The notes: generated by a model not told the origin, from the sequence alone. A stretch of 64,000 nucleotides of DNA from Butyrivibrio sp. AE3004 (GCF_000703165.1 NZ_JNLQ01000001.1:310001-374000), one strand, 5' to 3'. Numbered from the stretch's first letter, positions 45,772 through 54,940 are shown. A program made the numbers and translations.

Positions 45772-45813
45772 CATGTTTGCAGATAAGAAACATTTTCAGA
45801 TGAGGAGTTTATC

Positions 45814-46119
45814 ATGCCAAGAACAGACAGAGCAAGCCAGTTTATGCCCTTTGCAGCACTCAAAGGTTTTGAAGAAGCTCTAAGGGAAAAGGAAAGAATT
45901 GAAGTAGAAAAGGTCTTTTTAACGGATGAAGCGCTAAATTACCTTGATTATCAGCTTTCACTCTTAAAAGTCGGAGATATGGTATCCATAATCTACTATG
46001 ATTTCGGGGCATATGTTAAAAAGACCGGCATTATATCCCGAATAAGGAAGGACGCAGGTTATCTGACAATTGTTACTACAGATATAAGTTTCGACAATAT
46101 CAGGGAAATAAAAATGTGA
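45814..46119 (+). CDS. YolD-like protein
   Basis: 101 aa. MPRTDRASQFMPFAALKGFEEAL is the typical YolD-like opening, and the C-terminal half is a small beta-barrel (DMVSIIYYDFGAYVKKTGIIS). YolD proteins accompany Y-family polymerases in Firmicutes and their plasmids and are thought to assist or regulate them. It is 42 bp after the polymerase gene, with GAGG upstream. Confidence 0.88.
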   Translation: MPRTDRASQFMPFAALKGFEEALREKERIEVEKVFLTDEALNYLDYQLSLLKVGDMVSIIYYDFGAYVKKTGIISRIRKDAGYLTIVTTDISFDNIREIKM

Positions 46120-46203
46120 TGCATGATATGAAGGGGTATCAGTATCAATAACATACCGGTCTGAGCCGGATATAAGTGTTTGTTTAATATAGAGGATGTA
46201 TTT

Positions 46204-46491
46204 ATGAGTAAGGTAATAAACGATGTAGATGTTATCTGTGAACATAAGGCAGATGGCAGTATTATCCCTCTACGCCTCAGGTTTATGAATGATGACGGAG
46301 AATATGAAACATTTACCATTAAAGGCTTTAGAGAGGCCGAAAAAAGAGGCACACATACAACTGAAGACGGAATCTATGTAGGAGACTCCACCTTCATCTT
46401 TGAGTGCTTGATCATTTCGATGGGAATGAAACGAATAGTGAGGATATATTATGACCCGAGAACCGGATCAAAATGGCGTATGGCAATATAA
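46204..46491 (+). CDS. Small conserved-looking third protein of the polymerase/YolD cassette
   Basis: 95 aa that I do not recognise by name. The ATG at 46204 has GAGG 8 bp upstream; an in-frame start at 46180 lacks one. The sequence is beta-rich (VDVICEHKADGSIIPLRLRFM, TFTIKGFREAEKRGTHTT, RIYYDPRTGSKWRMAI). It is followed directly by a terminator, so it ends the polymerase operon and probably belongs to it functionally. Confidence 0.75.
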   Translation: MSKVINDVDVICEHKADGSIIPLRLRFMNDDGEYETFTIKGFREAEKRGTHTTEDGIYVGDSTFIFECLIISMGMKRIVRIYYDPRTGSKWRMAI

Positions 46492-46496
46492 ATTAC

Positions 46497-46537
46497 GGGG
46501 TTGGCTCATATTGTGATGTGAGCCAACCCCTCTTAGG
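46497..46537 (+). terminator. Intrinsic terminator of the polymerase cassette
   Basis: GGGGTTGGCTCA (46497-46508) pairs with TGAGCCAACCCC (46519-46530) around 10 nt, followed by TCTTAGGTTT. It may serve both converging genes. Confidence 0.75.
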
Positions 46538-46571
46538 TTTACCTATTATTTAGAATTAAAAATAATTGTGA

Positions 46572-47609
46572 TTAATAAATACTAGCTGTGGATATAACAA
46601 ATCCCCAGTCACCGGGGTTCGGTGACAGATACCACTGTTTATCCTTAGGATCCTGATATACAGCTACTGTGGAGTTATTCTTAAGGCACGGATGATCATC
46701 CGTATGGAACTGGAGCTTTTCAAGATATAAAGGTCCATAGGATGTCCATGCTACAGGCGCATAAGGATACTCTTCAAGGGTAATTGTATATGGCTGGTTA
46801 GGTGTATATTTGTTTGCCGGTGTTGAGCCGTCAAAAAATGCCCATGGAAGCTTTGTCTTCTTATCATCATATCCAAAATAATATGAGAGATTTCCCGAAC
46901 CGCCAACATTTTGCGCTGAAACAGAAGGTGATATCATAAGGTAATCCATCATCGCCTTACCATCAGCATCTCGACCCTCTGAATATGCAGCAAGGGCTGA
47001 CATCAAGCATGCAACGGTTAAATATTTTCCATCCTGTTGTCCATTCTCAGCATTACCTTTTCCATCACCACGATTTATTTTTTTGAGATGACTTACCTTC
47101 TTAGGGAATCCGTTAAATTTAACAGTCGCCTTAGTCAGTTCTTCCTCTATCATTTCCGAACCCTTGGATGCTTTTCTTATAACTGTTGAATACTGTATTG
47201 CGGGTTGATTGATTACTGTGTCATCCTTAACTGTTACTGTGCAGGTAAGCCTTACAGAACCTGCTGATGCAGTAATTGTTGCTGTTCCTTCATCAACGGC
47301 CTTTACAAGCCCATTATCTACTGTAGCAACCTTTTGGTCTGAAGAACTCCAGGAAACGTTATTTAAATTGTTTACTGAAAGCTGAACAGTTCCTCCAATT
47401 GTAAGATCAGCAGACGTCTGGCTGATTGTGGCTGCGGGAACGGTTACGTTACAGGTAACCGCTGCAGGTCCTGCCTTAGCTGTAATAGTTGCATTTCCCG
47501 CTCCTACAGGTGTTACAAGACCACCATTTACTGTTGCAACAGTTGCATAATAAAAACCGCTATGCAGAAAAATGCCATATTCTGCATAGCGGTAAATATT
47601 TAAACCCAA
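46572..47609 (-). pseudogene. Truncated Ig-like (Big_2) surface protein, N-terminus lost
   Basis: 345-codon frame. From about residue 21 it reads as one partial and one full bacterial Ig-like domain (ATVATVNGGLVTPVGAGNAT; SWSSSDQKVATVDNGLVKAV), then a C-terminal region of ~190 residues I do not recognise (SYYFGYDDKKTKLPWAFFDG, YLSPNPGDWGFVIS) that may be enzymatic or wall-binding. Residues 1-20 are encoded by an unrelated terminator hairpin, so signal peptide and upstream domains were removed at a breakpoint near 47550. Surface export is therefore unlikely. Confidence 0.75.
47551..47593 (-). terminator. Strong intrinsic terminator fused onto the truncated Ig-like gene
   Basis: ACCGCTATGCAGAA (47556-47569) and TTCTGCATAGCGGT (47580-47593) are perfect arms; on the minus strand the hairpin is followed by TTTTTATTA. 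It would stop minus-strand transcription just before the Ig-like coding part, so that frame is probably silent. Confidence 0.8.
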
Positions 47610-48019
47610 ATTTTATTACACGAAAAACAAACGTCTCTTCGATGGACGGTAATGTGACGTGATGCGATGAAATTAAGTGTTTTTCCGAACCTCATCGATG
47701 TCAATTTTATCTCCCCTCTTTTGGATAAAATTCACTCTCAGTTACTAAAAAATACTTCTTTTTAACGCGACCAAGTCTAATTATAAATGAAATTTTAATT
47801 TCATAATCTACGAATTTTGAAGCAGCTTATTCAAAATTCGTACTTGACAAATAATTTATATGTTTCCTATTAGCTTCAAAAACAACCTTATTAAAAATAT
47901 ATTGCTTACACTTAGTTTCTTTTGCTATATATTTCATGATCAAAACTTGTGCAGCGTTTGCAAAATAACCGGCCTGATTGCAGAATACTTACTATTTATC
48001 CGGCAATAAACACATTGTA
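47610..48019. other. Gene-free spacer with two inverted repeats
   Basis: No convincing gene in ~410 bp. TACGAATTTTGAA (47809-47821) and TTCAAAATTCGTA (47830-47842) form a 13-bp stem with an 8-nt loop; just before it ATGAAATT-TT-AATTTCAT (47787-47804) is a palindrome. TTGACA at 47844-47849 is promoter-like on the plus strand but has no gene behind it. It may be debris of the rearrangement that truncated the Ig-like gene. Confidence 0.5.
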
Positions 48020-48781
48020 CTAATACAAAAGCGGTAAATCCCTGATAATTCCGAAGGATTCCCTGACCATATTATTAGGAAGATACCATGGCTCAGTATA
48101 TGCAGCTATACCGTAAATATCAGCTGTGGTCTGCTTCTTTGCAATATGCACACCTCTAAAAACATGAAAATTGTTTGTTACAATGCCTATTTTTTTAGTT
48201 TTGTCCACATTCTGATCTCTTCCATCGATGATATTCATGGAAAATGCAATATTCTCTGTAGTATCAATTGCTTTAGTCTCTGCGATAATGCGCTCCGGAT
48301 CTAATCCTTTATTAGCGAGGTAAGTCTTCCCGCCCTCACCTTCACTTATGGATTCATTAGGTCCCTGCCCACCTGAAACAATGCAGATTGTCCCGGGATT
48401 CTTTTCGAGATATTCATAAGCAGCATCCAATCTGTATTTAAATACAATACTTGGCCCTGAATCTCTCATCTGAGCACCTAAAACCACAATATAATCAAGA
48501 TTATCTTCTCCCTTATCGCTAAAATGACTAAGCATTGCAATAACGCATGTAATCAAAACCACAAATACAAGTGCAATCAGACAATAGCAGATTTTTCTGA
48601 ATCCTCCCGGCACTTTCATCCATCTTTCGTTTCCAGAGAAGAAAAAAGCTACCGCAAAAAACGCTGCACCTGCTATCCATATCACGAAGGAGAATGTCCC
48701 GCTTCCTACCAGATAAATGCTTATTGAATAAATCATGCATATAAGCATCATCACTAAAAAAAACGTTCTGAAATATTTCAT
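48020..48781 (-). CDS. YdcF/SanA-like (DUF218) membrane protein
   Basis: 253 aa from the ATG at 48781 (in-frame starts at 48799 and GTG 48808 are possible by coupling to the upstream stop). Three N-terminal hydrophobic segments lead to the DUF218 domain: DYIVVLGAQMRDSGPS, IVSGGQGPNESISEGEGG and TTENIAFSMN, with NNFHVFRGVHIAK near the end. Family members are linked to envelope or cell-wall precursor functions. Last gene of the SPFH-RHH-YdcF operon. Confidence 0.85.
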   Translation of the reverse strand: MKYFRTFFLVMMLICMIYSISIYLVGSGTFSFVIWIAGAAFFAVAFFFSGNERWMKVPGGFRKICYCLIALVFVVLITCVIAMLSHFSDKGEDNLDYIVVLGAQMRDSGPSIVFKYRLDAAYEYLEKNPGTICIVSGGQGPNESISEGEGGKTYLANKGLDPERIIAETKAIDTTENIAFSMNIIDGRDQNVDKTKKIGIVTNNFHVFRGVHIAKKQTTADIYGIAAYTEPWYLPNNMVRESFGIIRDLPLLY

Positions 48782-48804
48782 TATAAGTAATCCTGTCATT
48801 ATTA

Positions 48805-49002
48805 TCACTTAATATCAAATTCCGGTGGCTCGTCAAGATGCTCTGAAACATACTTGCCGTCCTTCTTTCTCTGCTTAACACATTCAGTCAAAAGATATTC
48901 TATCTGTCCGTTCACCGAGCGAAAGTCGTCTTCAGCCCAGGCAGCAATGGCATCATACAACTTGGCGCTCAGGCGAAGCGGAACCTGCTTTTTCTCAGCC
49001 AT
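48805..49002 (-). CDS. Arc-like ribbon-helix-helix protein
   Basis: 65 aa: KKQVPLRLSAKLYDAIAAWAEDDFRSVNGQIEYLL is the ribbon-helix-helix fold of Arc/MetJ-type DNA-binding proteins, followed by a charged tail. Its ATG overlaps the SPFH stop (TAATG). The pairing with SPFH genes suggests an accessory or autoregulatory role. Confidence 0.85.
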   Translation of the reverse strand: MAEKKQVPLRLSAKLYDAIAAWAEDDFRSVNGQIEYLLTECVKQRKKDGKYVSEHLDEPPEFDIK

Positions 49003-50066
49003 TAGTATAGACTTCCCGAATTAACTATGGGCTGCGCGTCATGATTACCGCAAAGGACTACGAGAAGATTAGATACCATAGCTGCCTTCCTCTCTTCATC
49101 AAGTTCAACCAGTTCTTTTTCGTTAAGTCTCTCAAGTGCAAGCTCAACCATTCCAACCGCACCGTCAACAATGAGCTTTCTGGCATCAACAACAGCTGCT
49201 GCTTGCTGTCTCTGAAGCATCGCTGCTGCAATTTCGGGTGCATAAGCAAGGTATGTGATTCTTGCATCAACTATTTCCAGTCCGGCATCTGTAACCTTGG
49301 ACTGTATTTCTTCCTTAATGCGCTGAGCCACGAGCTCTGTTGATCCTCGAAGACTTCCGTCATCTGCCATTCCATCACCTGTTGTGTCAACATTCTCGGT
49401 AATATCATAAGGATAGAGTTTTACCACGTTTCTAACAGCTGTATCACTCTGAAGTGACAAATATTCCTTAAAGTTGTCAACTGCAAACACAGCCTTTGCT
49501 GTATCTGTAACCTTCCACATAACTGCAACTGCGATTTCAACAGGATTTCCAAGAAAATCATTAACCTTCTGTCTTGAGTTACTAAGAGTCATAACCTTAA
49601 GTGAAATCTTCTTGGACTGATTACCGGAAACCTGCATATCGGAGCCTGAAATTGAAATGCCTGCAATCTTCTTGCTATCGGCAATATCACCGCTCTGACC
49701 AAGCTTGGTGTCTGCAGCAGGGTTAAAGGCTGTGCAGAAAGGATTTACAAAATAAAAACCATCCTCTTTTAAAGTTCCGATATATTTTCCGAAAAGCGTA
49801 AGCACAAGTGCTTCGCCCGGTTTTAAAACTTTAAGACCAAGTAAAGGAAACCAGCCAAGTGAAACATATATGATACTAAATATGAATAAAAATTTGTTCA
49901 GTCCATCTGATGTTGCTCCTGCAATAAATGCATCCGGATTATCAAGCCCCATCGCAGTAAATACCAATAGCAATATGGCTGCTGCATAAGCTGCTATAGT
50001 TACAATCATTATTGCCATTCCGTTTTTATGTCCCTGTAAGACTTTTTCTTTTACATTTTCATTCAT
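49002..50066 (-). CDS. SPFH-domain (stomatin/prohibitin/flotillin) membrane protein
   Basis: 354 aa. Two N-terminal membrane segments precede the SPFH core (ALVLTLFGKYIGTLKEDGFYFVNPF; NPVEIAVAVMWKVTDTAKAVF; IKEEIQSKVTDAGLEIVDARI; APEIAAAMLQRQQAAAVVDAR). It probably oligomerises as a scaffold on the inner face of the membrane. The start at 50066 is fixed by AAGGAGG; an ATG at 50090 lies upstream of that site. First gene of a three-gene operon. Confidence 0.9.
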   Translation of the reverse strand: MNENVKEKVLQGHKNGMAIMIVTIAAYAAAILLLVFTAMGLDNPDAFIAGATSDGLNKFLFIFSIIYVSLGWFPLLGLKVLKPGEALVLTLFGKYIGTLKEDGFYFVNPFCTAFNPAADTKLGQSGDIADSKKIAGISISGSDMQVSGNQSKKISLKVMTLSNSRQKVNDFLGNPVEIAVAVMWKVTDTAKAVFAVDNFKEYLSLQSDTAVRNVVKLYPYDITENVDTTGDGMADDGSLRGSTELVAQRIKEEIQSKVTDAGLEIVDARITYLAYAPEIAAAMLQRQQAAAVVDARKLIVDGAVGMVELALERLNEKELVELDEERKAAMVSNLLVVLCGNHDAQPIVNSGSLY

Positions 50067-50168
50067 AATACTTGCCTCCTTTATAAACATATATTTTATT
50101 TACTTTTTTCATCTATAAATGTATAGATTCCTATTTTTCATTTTTTCGTTCTAAACGTCATGTTTTTT

Positions 50169-51077
50169 TTATACCGATTTTTGTTTTCTGTAATTGAAAT
50201 AAAAAATCACCGCACCTACTACAATAATCGGAAGTCCTGCAATAATGCCATTTGGGAAAGGCCCCAGGAGTCTGTAAGCACCTACATCGGGTTTACTTAC
50301 CATGATTGGAAGTGTCGCCGCAGCGTTTATTGAGCCATGCAGGATTGCAGGAAACCAAATACATTTGCTCTTTTCATAAACCCAGTCATGAATAATTCCA
50401 AGTAAAACAGTATATAAGCAAAATACCAGCATTCCGACAACCGGGAAGCCTATATATTCTGTTCCATACTCGTAGCCGATAAAAGCGATGAGAGGCCAGT
50501 GCCATATTCCCCAGATGATTCCTCCAATTATAACTCCTTTACTTCTGCCAAACTTCTCTTTTAATACCGGATTCATATAGCCTCGCCAGCCAACTTCTTC
50601 CCCAACTGCTACAAACATATTTATTAGAGGTGCATATAAAGAAGCACTTAGGGAATTGATCAGGAAATATTCCGAATAGCTAATTCCCTGTGCCTCAAAG
50701 GCTTCAGTTGCAGCCTTTCCATTCTCTCCCGCTGCAGCAAAAACGGCTTCTCCTGTAATATCAAAATGTCCCGGAAAAAATGCAAAATATAATGCCATAC
50801 CTGCAAAAGTCAATATAAAGGGTACAAACCAAGAGAATAGCAGTATTCCGATATTTCCCTTAATTTTAGGCTTCCATCCCATTCCCTTCAGAGTAATCCC
50901 TGAAATAAGCGTTACAACCAAAGGTACATACATCATAACTGACATAAGAAGTTGCCCTGCTGTTGCACCTCCATTCTGATAGAGCATCCATACAGCAACC
51001 TGCATTACCCAGGCAATCAGGAATACCCAGCGAAGGTATTTTAATAAAGTTTTGCTGTCATATTGTGTAGTTTCCAT
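50169..51077 (-). CDS. CPBP-family intramembrane protease
   Basis: 302-aa polytopic protein. The Abi/CPBP motifs are complete: EEVGWRGYMNP (motif 1, EExxxR), IWGIWHWPLIAF (motif 2) and HGSINAA (motif 3). Such proteins cut membrane or secreted substrates, including bacteriocin immunity functions; the substrate here is unknown. The start at 51077 has GGAGG at 6-7 bp; the ATG at 51113 lies before that site. Confidence 0.9.
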   Translation of the reverse strand: METTQYDSKTLLKYLRWVFLIAWVMQVAVWMLYQNGGATAGQLLMSVMMYVPLVVTLISGITLKGMGWKPKIKGNIGILLFSWFVPFILTFAGMALYFAFFPGHFDITGEAVFAAAGENGKAATEAFEAQGISYSEYFLINSLSASLYAPLINMFVAVGEEVGWRGYMNPVLKEKFGRSKGVIIGGIIWGIWHWPLIAFIGYEYGTEYIGFPVVGMLVFCLYTVLLGIIHDWVYEKSKCIWFPAILHGSINAAATLPIMVSKPDVGAYRLLGPFPNGIIAGLPIIVVGAVIFYFNYRKQKSV

Positions 51078-51132
51078 AACATACCTCCATTTCTCAAAAA
51101 AATAATATCGCAAACATTTTCGTTTATCTATC

Positions 51133-51151
51133 TGATATCATTATGATATCA
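51133..51151. promoter_or_regulatory. Palindromic operator candidate before the CPBP gene
   Basis: TGATATCA-TTA-TGATATCA, two copies of an 8-bp palindrome spaced 11 bp, symmetric as a whole except at the centre base. Followed by ATTTGCATTTCAAAT. It lies ~56 bp upstream of the CPBP start. No adjacent regulator is obvious. Confidence 0.45.
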
Positions 51152-51332
51152 TTTGCATTTCAAATGTCAACACCCATATTTGGGGTTATCTACATAATGC
51201 ACCCACAATATAAATCCTTTTAATCTTCGGATTTATAAACATTCTCTAAAAAATAACTACTAAATATCAATTGGGTAATTTACTATTGTAAAATAAATAC
51301 GTACCTGAATAACCCATTTTACGGTATTGTTT

Positions 51333-52868
51333 ATGACAAACATGAATTTTTCGGAATTACAACAGTATATATCCAAAGTAACGGACTATCCCTCATTCAT
51401 CCGTGAAAACAGAGTTATGGTGAACAGATACTTAAATACTGTTCTTTGGTTTTGTATACTTACAGGCCCTGCCATAGCCGTTGGTATTAAATTGGGTATT
51501 TTCGAGGTTGCAAGTTACACTACATGTTTTGCCATATCCATACTCATGTCCATTGTCGCTTTTTTACATAGGAAAATCATAAAAAGATGGCCTTATTCCA
51601 AGCATGTTGGATTGCTTGCTCTTCTTGCAATGGAACTACTTATAGTATTCATGGTATACAATCATATCCATATTCACATTACCTGGTTTTTCATTCCTCT
51701 TTTGGGCATCCTCTTTTGTGAAACAAAGCTATTTATAATCATTCTTATTTCCAATTATGTAGCCATGCTTATTGCCACATGGCTTATTTCTCCTTATAAC
51801 GCCGGTATTAGTACCTCCTATTCCAATGCTACCGATTATTTCATAAATACTATCCTCGGTTACACAATTGAAACAATTGTTATGCTTGTAGGTGGGCTTA
51901 CCATAACAAATATTCTGATCAATTACTTTACAGTTCTGATAAGTAGAAATAAGGAATCTATCGAAAATGCCGAACGATTGAAAGAGCAGATGACTATTCT
52001 TTTCTCAATGGCCGAAGTTTATGACAACGTAAATCTTATAGATCTTAAATCCATGACAGAAATGTCTCTAAGCGACCAATCCTACAATACACACGAGCTG
52101 GATTTTGAAAAACATGCCCATACAAAGATGAATCACCTGATAAAAAGACAGGTTTCGCCCGATCATCTTGATCGATTTCTTGAATTCACTAATTTAAGAA
52201 CTTTGGAAAACAGATTAAAGGGTAAAAGATTTATTTACGGGGAATTTATAAATGTTGAAACAGGCTGGTTTCGTGCTCAATATATTAACGTCGAATCCTA
52301 TGAAAACGGCGTTCCATATCTTGTAGTATATACTGTGCAAAATATCAATATGGATAAACGCCGCGAAGAAGATCTTATTCGCATTTCCCTTACAGATGAG
52401 CTTACACAACTGTTTAACAGACGAAGCCTCGATAATGATCTGGCCATATACAAAAACTCCGCTTTGGAGGAAGACTTTATTATAGCCTCCATTGATATCA
52501 ACAGATTAAAAGCAGCTAATGATACCCTGGGACATGCAGCAGGAGATGAACTTATAAGAGCAACAGCAAATTGCTTAACTTCTGTTATTCAGGATTCAGG
52601 AAAAGTGTACCGGACTGGTGGTGATGAGTTTACAGCTATTATTCATTCTCATAATATAAAAGCTATTGATAAAGAAATTCGTAAAAAAGCAGCAGCCTGG
52701 AAAGGCAATTATTGTGATAGTCTTGCAATCTCTATTGGTTACGCTGCCCATAAAGACTATCCTGATGTATCCGTAGAAGAATTAAGAAAAATCGCAGATA
52801 ATATTATGTACGACGAAAAAACAAAATATTATCAGGAAACAGGTTATGAGAGGCGTGGGAGACGCTAA
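51333..52868 (+). CDS. Membrane-bound diguanylate cyclase (GGDEF)
   Basis: 511 aa. Six hydrophobic segments in residues ~30-205 form a sensing domain. A PAS-like region follows (~250-340). The C-terminal GGDEF domain is canonical: LTDELTQLFNRRSLDNDL, IASIDINRLKAANDTLGHAAGDELI, YRTGGDEFTAI. The RxxD inhibitory site expected five residues before GGDEF is absent (SGKVYRT), so product inhibition may be weak. It makes cyclic di-GMP. The ribosome site is weak, so the start (51333 or the ATG at 51342) is uncertain. Confidence 0.92.
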   Translation: MTNMNFSELQQYISKVTDYPSFIRENRVMVNRYLNTVLWFCILTGPAIAVGIKLGIFEVASYTTCFAISILMSIVAFLHRKIIKRWPYSKHVGLLALLAMELLIVFMVYNHIHIHITWFFIPLLGILFCETKLFIIILISNYVAMLIATWLISPYNAGISTSYSNATDYFINTILGYTIETIVMLVGGLTITNILINYFTVLISRNKESIENAERLKEQMTILFSMAEVYDNVNLIDLKSMTEMSLSDQSYNTHELDFEKHAHTKMNHLIKRQVSPDHLDRFLEFTNLRTLENRLKGKRFIYGEFINVETGWFRAQYINVESYENGVPYLVVYTVQNINMDKRREEDLIRISLTDELTQLFNRRSLDNDLAIYKNSALEEDFIIASIDINRLKAANDTLGHAAGDELIRATANCLTSVIQDSGKVYRTGGDEFTAIIHSHNIKAIDKEIRKKAAAWKGNYCDSLAISIGYAAHKDYPDVSVEELRKIADNIMYDEKTKYYQETGYERRGRR

Positions 52869-52894
52869 TGTACCTGTTTTTATTGTAAAAGAAC

Positions 52895-52926
52895 GGCACG
52901 CGAATTTCTGATGAAATTCGCGTGCC
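52895..52926. terminator. Strong hairpin terminator between GGDEF and rep genes
   Basis: GGCACGCGAATTTC (52895-52908), loop TGAT, GAAATTCGCGTGCC (52913-52926): a perfect 14-bp stem between converging genes. T-tracts on both sides are modest. Confidence 0.75.
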
Positions 52927-52968
52927 TATAGATTTTCTAAATTTCCTCAAAAATTCGGAAATCATTCT

Positions 52969-54219
52969 TTAATTATCAAGCAAAACATCTTCCATATCCG
53001 CAAAATTGATACTTCTCTGCTCAAATTCGCCAAACTGGGATTTTCTTATACTTTTCTTTTTTACAGGAGCTTTATATCCGTTTTTTATTGCAGAAATCAT
53101 AAATCCGATAACATTATCAACATCCCCGGAATATTTCAGGATTTCCGCAGCCTCGGTTATCTTGGGAATATCATATGAAGCAGCTTCAGCTATTGATTTT
53201 GCATCCGAACTGCCAATTCTTGCAGAACATGCATCCTCCATGATATCCCTGACTTTGAATATAATATCCAGCTTTTCCTCTTCTGAATACTCCTTAACGG
53301 GTCTTGTCTTCTCTTCTGCCTTTTTTGACTGTTCTTTCTTATAATCAAGGATAAACTTGATCATTTTGACCTTAGCACCCTTTTTAATAGGCTTAAAATC
53401 CACAGAAAGTGCGGTCTTTTCATTAATCTCATCAACAGAAGGAACTATTATACGTTTTTTAAGATCCGAATATACCGGATACACAGGACTGGGCTTTATT
53501 CCCGCTGCTTTATCTGCCTCGTATTTTTTCAAGGCAATCTCTTCTATCCTGTCATAATCAGGATTAGGTGAATTAAGTATCTTATATATTTCAGGTGAAA
53601 TCTGATGATCAATGATACCTGCCTTAAGCTTCAGATCAGTAAGGCTGATCTCGAAAACTACGGGTTCTTCCTTTACCTTATGTACAGCTCGGTTATAATC
53701 CAGCTGAGACTTTAAGAACTCATACAGTCTGAAAGAGTACATACTGGATAAACTCATAGCCTCCGGCATAGACAATATCGTATAATTGCCTTTATAGAAC
53801 TGAAGGTAATCATTCAGCTTATTATTAAAGGTTATACGAAACTCACCGTTCTCAAAATTGGCATCTGTAACAACGTTTGTTACCTGTAACCTTTTTTGCT
53901 CATCATCCATATAGATAATCTTCCAGTCAGTAAGAGTAGCCTTCTCTTTATTAGGAAGAGTCAGTTCCTTGATATGCTGATATGTTGATCCACCAGTCGT
54001 TCCCAAAATGTCCTTTAATTGTTGAGAATACAGGACACATTCCATTGAATTGGTCTTTTCATCCATATAAGCATATGAAAGTGAGATCATAAACAGCTTT
54101 TGCAGCATTAATGATGCCCTTCCACGGCTATTTATCAGTATATTGGATTTTTTTACGGAATTCATCGATGTCGGCAGGAGCTTCTGCTGCTCATACCGCT
54201 CGTTAGACATTCTCCCCAT
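52969..54219 (-). CDS. Replication initiator protein (Rep_3 superfamily)
   Basis: 416 aa. Two winged-helix regions fit the Rep_3 (RepA/RepB) initiator fold: INSRGRASLMLQKLFMISLSYAYM, LPNKEKATLTDWKIIYMDD, and the signature MYSFRLYEFLKSQLDYNR. The C-terminal third is a charged extension (KEQSKKAEEKTRPVKEYSEEEKL) longer than minimal Rep_3 proteins. The ATG at 54219 follows GGGGGA; the ribosome site itself contains the iteron core ATTTGTCC in inverse sense, so Rep could repress its own synthesis. The iterons lie upstream. Confidence 0.85.
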   Translation of the reverse strand: MGRMSNERYEQQKLLPTSMNSVKKSNILINSRGRASLMLQKLFMISLSYAYMDEKTNSMECVLYSQQLKDILGTTGGSTYQHIKELTLPNKEKATLTDWKIIYMDDEQKRLQVTNVVTDANFENGEFRITFNNKLNDYLQFYKGNYTILSMPEAMSLSSMYSFRLYEFLKSQLDYNRAVHKVKEEPVVFEISLTDLKLKAGIIDHQISPEIYKILNSPNPDYDRIEEIALKKYEADKAAGIKPSPVYPVYSDLKKRIIVPSVDEINEKTALSVDFKPIKKGAKVKMIKFILDYKKEQSKKAEEKTRPVKEYSEEEKLDIIFKVRDIMEDACSARIGSSDAKSIAEAASYDIPKITEAAEILKYSGDVDNVIGFMISAIKNGYKAPVKKKSIRKSQFGEFEQRSINFADMEDVLLDN

Positions 54220-54322
54220 TTGTCCCCCAAATCGTTTATGATATATAATCTCTTGTGATATGTAACAAATCATCTACCATATTTTGTATTTTCTTTTAAT
54301 ATTCTACCACAAAACCATTCCC

Positions 54323-54935
54323 GATTTGTCCGTTTTTTTATTCCCAATTTGTCCGTTTTGGTTATTTTCCTCATATGTCCGTTTTTTAGGGTTTTAATTT
54401 CCCAATTTGTCCCACTTTATTTCTTTAACAAATCCTCTCAAACTACTGATTAACAGTGGCTTAATGTAATTTTCCCAATTTGTCCGTCATACCTTTCACA
54501 TTTTTTTATTGATATTTTCCCAAAATGACCATAGTTTAAAGAGCATAATATTCATCAATAAAAACGTACAATATATATTATTTTTATCAATAAATTTTGT
54601 TATTTAAAAGCGTGACTAACTCGGTCAATAGCTCATTTTTAGATTATTTTCGATTGTTCAAACATCAAAAAACAATATATTGTTCATTTCTTAGCTATGA
54701 ATTTTCCTCATATGTCCGTTTATATGATTTATATAGAAATTTGCCTTTTTTGTCCCTTATATTCCCTATTTGTCATGTTTATCTCCTCATATGTCCGTTT
54801 TCTACTCCCTGTCTGTCATATTTTTATACCTGGATGTCTTTATATAACGCTCCCCAAAAGTCCCTCTAAAAGCCTCTTTTTGTCCTTATGGAACTACCTG
54901 AAAATCCCGCTATTACTCCCTATTTGTCCGTTTAA
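54323..54935 (+). repeat. Iteron field of the replication origin
   Basis: Repeats of the form CCCAATTTGTCCGTTTT or CTCATATGTCCGTTTT lie upstream of rep. GTCC-type cores start at 54328, 54351, 54377, 54409 and 54482 (cluster 1), then 54714, 54752, 54772, 54793, 54815, 54836, 54860, 54882, 54904 and 54926 (cluster 2; several are degenerate). In cluster 2 most steps are 20-24 bp, about two helical turns, putting the sites on one face of the DNA. All face the same way. This is the layout expected for Rep_3 initiator binding. Open frames across this array are repeat artefacts. Confidence 0.85.
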
Positions 54936-54940
54936 TAGTT

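Noticed and set aside
54323..54935. CRISPR array
   Set aside because: Repeats are short, degenerate and without regular unique spacers; no cas genes. Iterons explain them better.
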